A stretch of 15,646 nt of DNA, from positions 1 to 15,646 of the forward strand of contig DASSJN010000232.1 of NCBI GenBank assembly GCA_035691185.1. The letters run 5' to 3'. The notes beneath the pieces were generated by a model that was not told the origin of the DNA, did no database searches, and saw only the letters and a list, made by a program, of their open reading frames with translations. The stretch comes from RPQJ01 sp035691185. Lineage in GTDB: Bacteria > Pseudomonadota > Gammaproteobacteria > Steroidobacterales > Steroidobacteraceae. Positions 14,259 through 15,646 of this stretch are shown one piece after another (the stretch's first letter is position 1; every line of letters starts with the position of its first letter). A program made the translations under genes and the position numbers.

Positions 14259-15191
14259 ATGAACACCACGTCCCGCCTCGAGTTCGTCCGTACGCCCGAC
14301 GAGCGGTTCGCGCTCCTGCCCGGCTTTCCGTACCCGCCACGCTATGTCGAGGACCTCCACGGCTACGCCGGCTTGCGCGTGCATTACGTAGACGAAAACC
14401 CTGCGGGCACGCCTTCGGGTCGCACGTTTCTGTGCCTGCACGGCCAGCCGACCTGGAGTTACCTGTATCGCAGGATGCTGCCGGTCTTCACGTCCGCGGG
14501 GCATCGTGTCGTGGCACCGGACCTGCTCGGTTTCGGCCGCTCCGACAAGCCCGTCGACGATTCGGTCTACGGCTTCACGTTCCATCGCAACCTGTTGCTG
14601 CGTTTCTTCGAGCGGCTGCAACTCGAGCGAGTCACGCTCGTCGTCCAGGACTGGGGCGGATTGCTCGGCCTGACGCTGCCGCAGGAGTTTCCGCAACGGA
14701 TCGACCGGCTGCTCGTGATGAACACGGGGCTCGGCGTCGGTCGGTCGCCCGGCCCAGGCTTCGATGCCTGGAAGGCGTTCGTCGCGTCGAAGCCGGACTT
14801 CGACGTCGCTGCGCTCATGCAGCGCTCGTGTCCCCACCTGAGCGGCGCGGAAGCGGCTGCCTACGCCGCGCCGTTTCCGGATCGGACCTACCGCGCGGGG
14901 CCACGCACGTTTCCGTCCCTCGTGCCAGTGACGTCCGACATGGACGGGGTCGCCGTTTCACGGCAGGCGGCCACGTACCTGCAGGAACAGTGGCGAGGCA
15001 CCACGTTCATGGCGATCGGCATGCAGGATCCCGTGCTCGGACCCCACGTCATGCGCGCGCTCGCGCAGCGGATTCGCGGCTGCATGCCGCCGCTGGAACT
15101 GCTGCAGGCCGGACATTTCGTGCAGGAATGGGGCGACCAGGTCGCCTCCCAGGCGCTGCTCGCGTTCGGCGACACAGGGCCGGCAGGATGA
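14259..15191 (+). CDS. Haloalkane dehalogenase, DhlA-type (HLD-I)
   Basis: This 310-residue alpha/beta-hydrolase equals Xanthobacter DhlA in length and follows it along its whole course. The signatures are RTPDERF (11-17), HGQPTWSYLYRRM (61-73), APDLLGFGRSDKPVD (86-100), LVVQDWGGLLGLTLP (127-141), AAPFPDRTY and AGHFVQEWG. The predicted triad is nucleophile Asp131, His286 and Asp257 (GMQDPVLGP). Trp132 and Trp171 match the two halide-binding tryptophans of DhlA. One visible difference is Gln63 where DhlA has Glu56. Such enzymes cleave carbon-halogen bonds to an alcohol and halide without cofactors. The natural substrate cannot be told from sequence. ATG 14259 gives the DhlA-like N-terminus; an in-frame ATG at 14223 would add 12 residues. 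The stop overlaps the next start as ATGA. Confidence 0.92.
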   Translation: MNTTSRLEFVRTPDERFALLPGFPYPPRYVEDLHGYAGLRVHYVDENPAGTPSGRTFLCLHGQPTWSYLYRRMLPVFTSAGHRVVAPDLLGFGRSDKPVDDSVYGFTFHRNLLLRFFERLQLERVTLVVQDWGGLLGLTLPQEFPQRIDRLLVMNTGLGVGRSPGPGFDAWKAFVASKPDFDVAALMQRSCPHLSGAEAAAYAAPFPDRTYRAGPRTFPSLVPVTSDMDGVAVSRQAATYLQEQWRGTTFMAIGMQDPVLGPHVMRALAQRIRGCMPPLELLQAGHFVQEWGDQVASQALLAFGDTGPAG

Positions 15192-15646
15192 GGCGACGCG
15201 AGTTCAAGAGCACCGGCATGGGCGGACTGGATCTTCACGCGCAGGCGTGGTTGCCCGAGGGCCACGTGCGCGCGGTCTTCGCAGTGGCGCATGGGCTGGG
15301 CGAGCACTCGGGTCGGTATGCGACGCTCGCCGACGAACTGGTCGCGCAGGGACATGCCGTGTATGCGATCGACCACCGCGGTCACGGCCGCTCGCCAGGG
15401 GCGCGCGCGAACATCGAGCGTTTCGATTACCTCGTCTCCGATTTCTGCGCGTTCACGGGGCGGGCTTCGCGGCAACACCCGGACACGCCGGTCTTCATGC
15501 TCGGCCACAGCATGGGGGGCGCGGTCGCGTTCGCGAGCGCGCTGCGACTGCAGGGGTCGTTGCGAGGTCTCGTGCTCTCGGCGCCGGCGCTCGGCACCGA
15601 CGAAGTCGTCGCACCGGGCCGCCGAATTCTCGCCCGCGCGTTGTCC
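15188..15646 (+). CDS. Monoacylglycerol lipase-like alpha/beta-hydrolase (partial, cut by window end)
   Basis: The frame opens at ATG 15188, overlapping the dehalogenase stop, and remains open for 153 residues to the end of the window. It shows AHGLGEHSGRY (34-44, the oxyanion-hole segment), AIDHRGHGRSPG (60-71) and the nucleophile elbow GHSMGG (106-111, Ser108), followed by LVLSAPAL. This is the serine aminopeptidase S33 / monoacylglycerol lipase pattern, also described as lysophospholipase. These enzymes hydrolyse monoacylglycerols or related esters. The Asp and His of the triad would lie beyond the window. Overlap with the dehalogenase gene implies coupled expression of two hydrolases. Confidence 0.9.
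   Translation, partial: MRRREFKSTGMGGLDLHAQAWLPEGHVRAVFAVAHGLGEHSGRYATLADELVAQGHAVYAIDHRGHGRSPGARANIERFDYLVSDFCAFTGRASRQHPDTPVFMLGHSMGGAVAFASALRLQGSLRGLVLSAPALGTDEVVAPGRRILARALS

Overview
The window is a GC-rich (about two thirds G+C by eye), gene-dense stretch of ordinary bacterial chromosome. The gene families suggest a proteobacterium, probably beta or gamma: an overlapping nadA-nadB pair, a DUF485/ActP-type symporter followed by a CBS-nucleotidyltransferase and a DnaQ-like exonuclease, and a RocR-type REC-EAL protein. I cannot name a genus. I see no tRNA, rRNA, CRISPR array, insertion sequence or phage gene. Most long alternative frames are antisense or out-of-frame shadows produced by the high GC content.

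Layout. Positions 1-1628 (+): the last codons of quinolinate synthase (nadA) overlap L-aspartate oxidase (nadB), together the first two steps of de novo NAD synthesis. Positions 1634-5035 (-): a secreted S10 serine carboxypeptidase, a free-standing response-regulator receiver, and a saccharopine-dehydrogenase-like/trans-acting enoyl reductase. nadB and the peptidase converge with only 5 bp between their stop codons. A 99-bp divergent region (5036-5134) leads into a + strand cluster: DUF485 membrane protein, ActP-like sodium:solute symporter, a 114-bp gap holding an imperfect palindrome of 7-nt repeats, a cNMP/CBS/CBS/DUF294 nucleotidyltransferase-like protein, and a DEDDh exonuclease. This looks like a carboxylate-uptake module with its own cytoplasmic sensor.

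Positions 10286-12364 (+) hold a signalling block: a REC-EAL c-di-GMP phosphodiesterase with all expected catalytic residues, then a histidine-kinase-like gene. That gene keeps the DHp histidine but has lost the ATP-binding boxes, and its reading frame carries an in-frame amber codon near the 5' end. A probable intrinsic terminator closes the block. Positions 12423-15646 (+) look like one transcription unit: a META-domain lipoprotein, a protein-E-like lipoprotein, an Hpt phosphotransfer protein overlapping it by 4 bp, a DhlA-type haloalkane dehalogenase with complete catalytic residues, and the start of a monoacylglycerol-lipase-like hydrolase cut by the window end.

Nothing here is a wholly new system on sequence alone. 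The points most worth following are the interrupted, catalytically degenerate kinase beside a c-di-GMP phosphodiesterase with an orphan Hpt nearby, the heptamer palindrome abutting the nucleotidyltransferase start, and the haloalkane dehalogenase.
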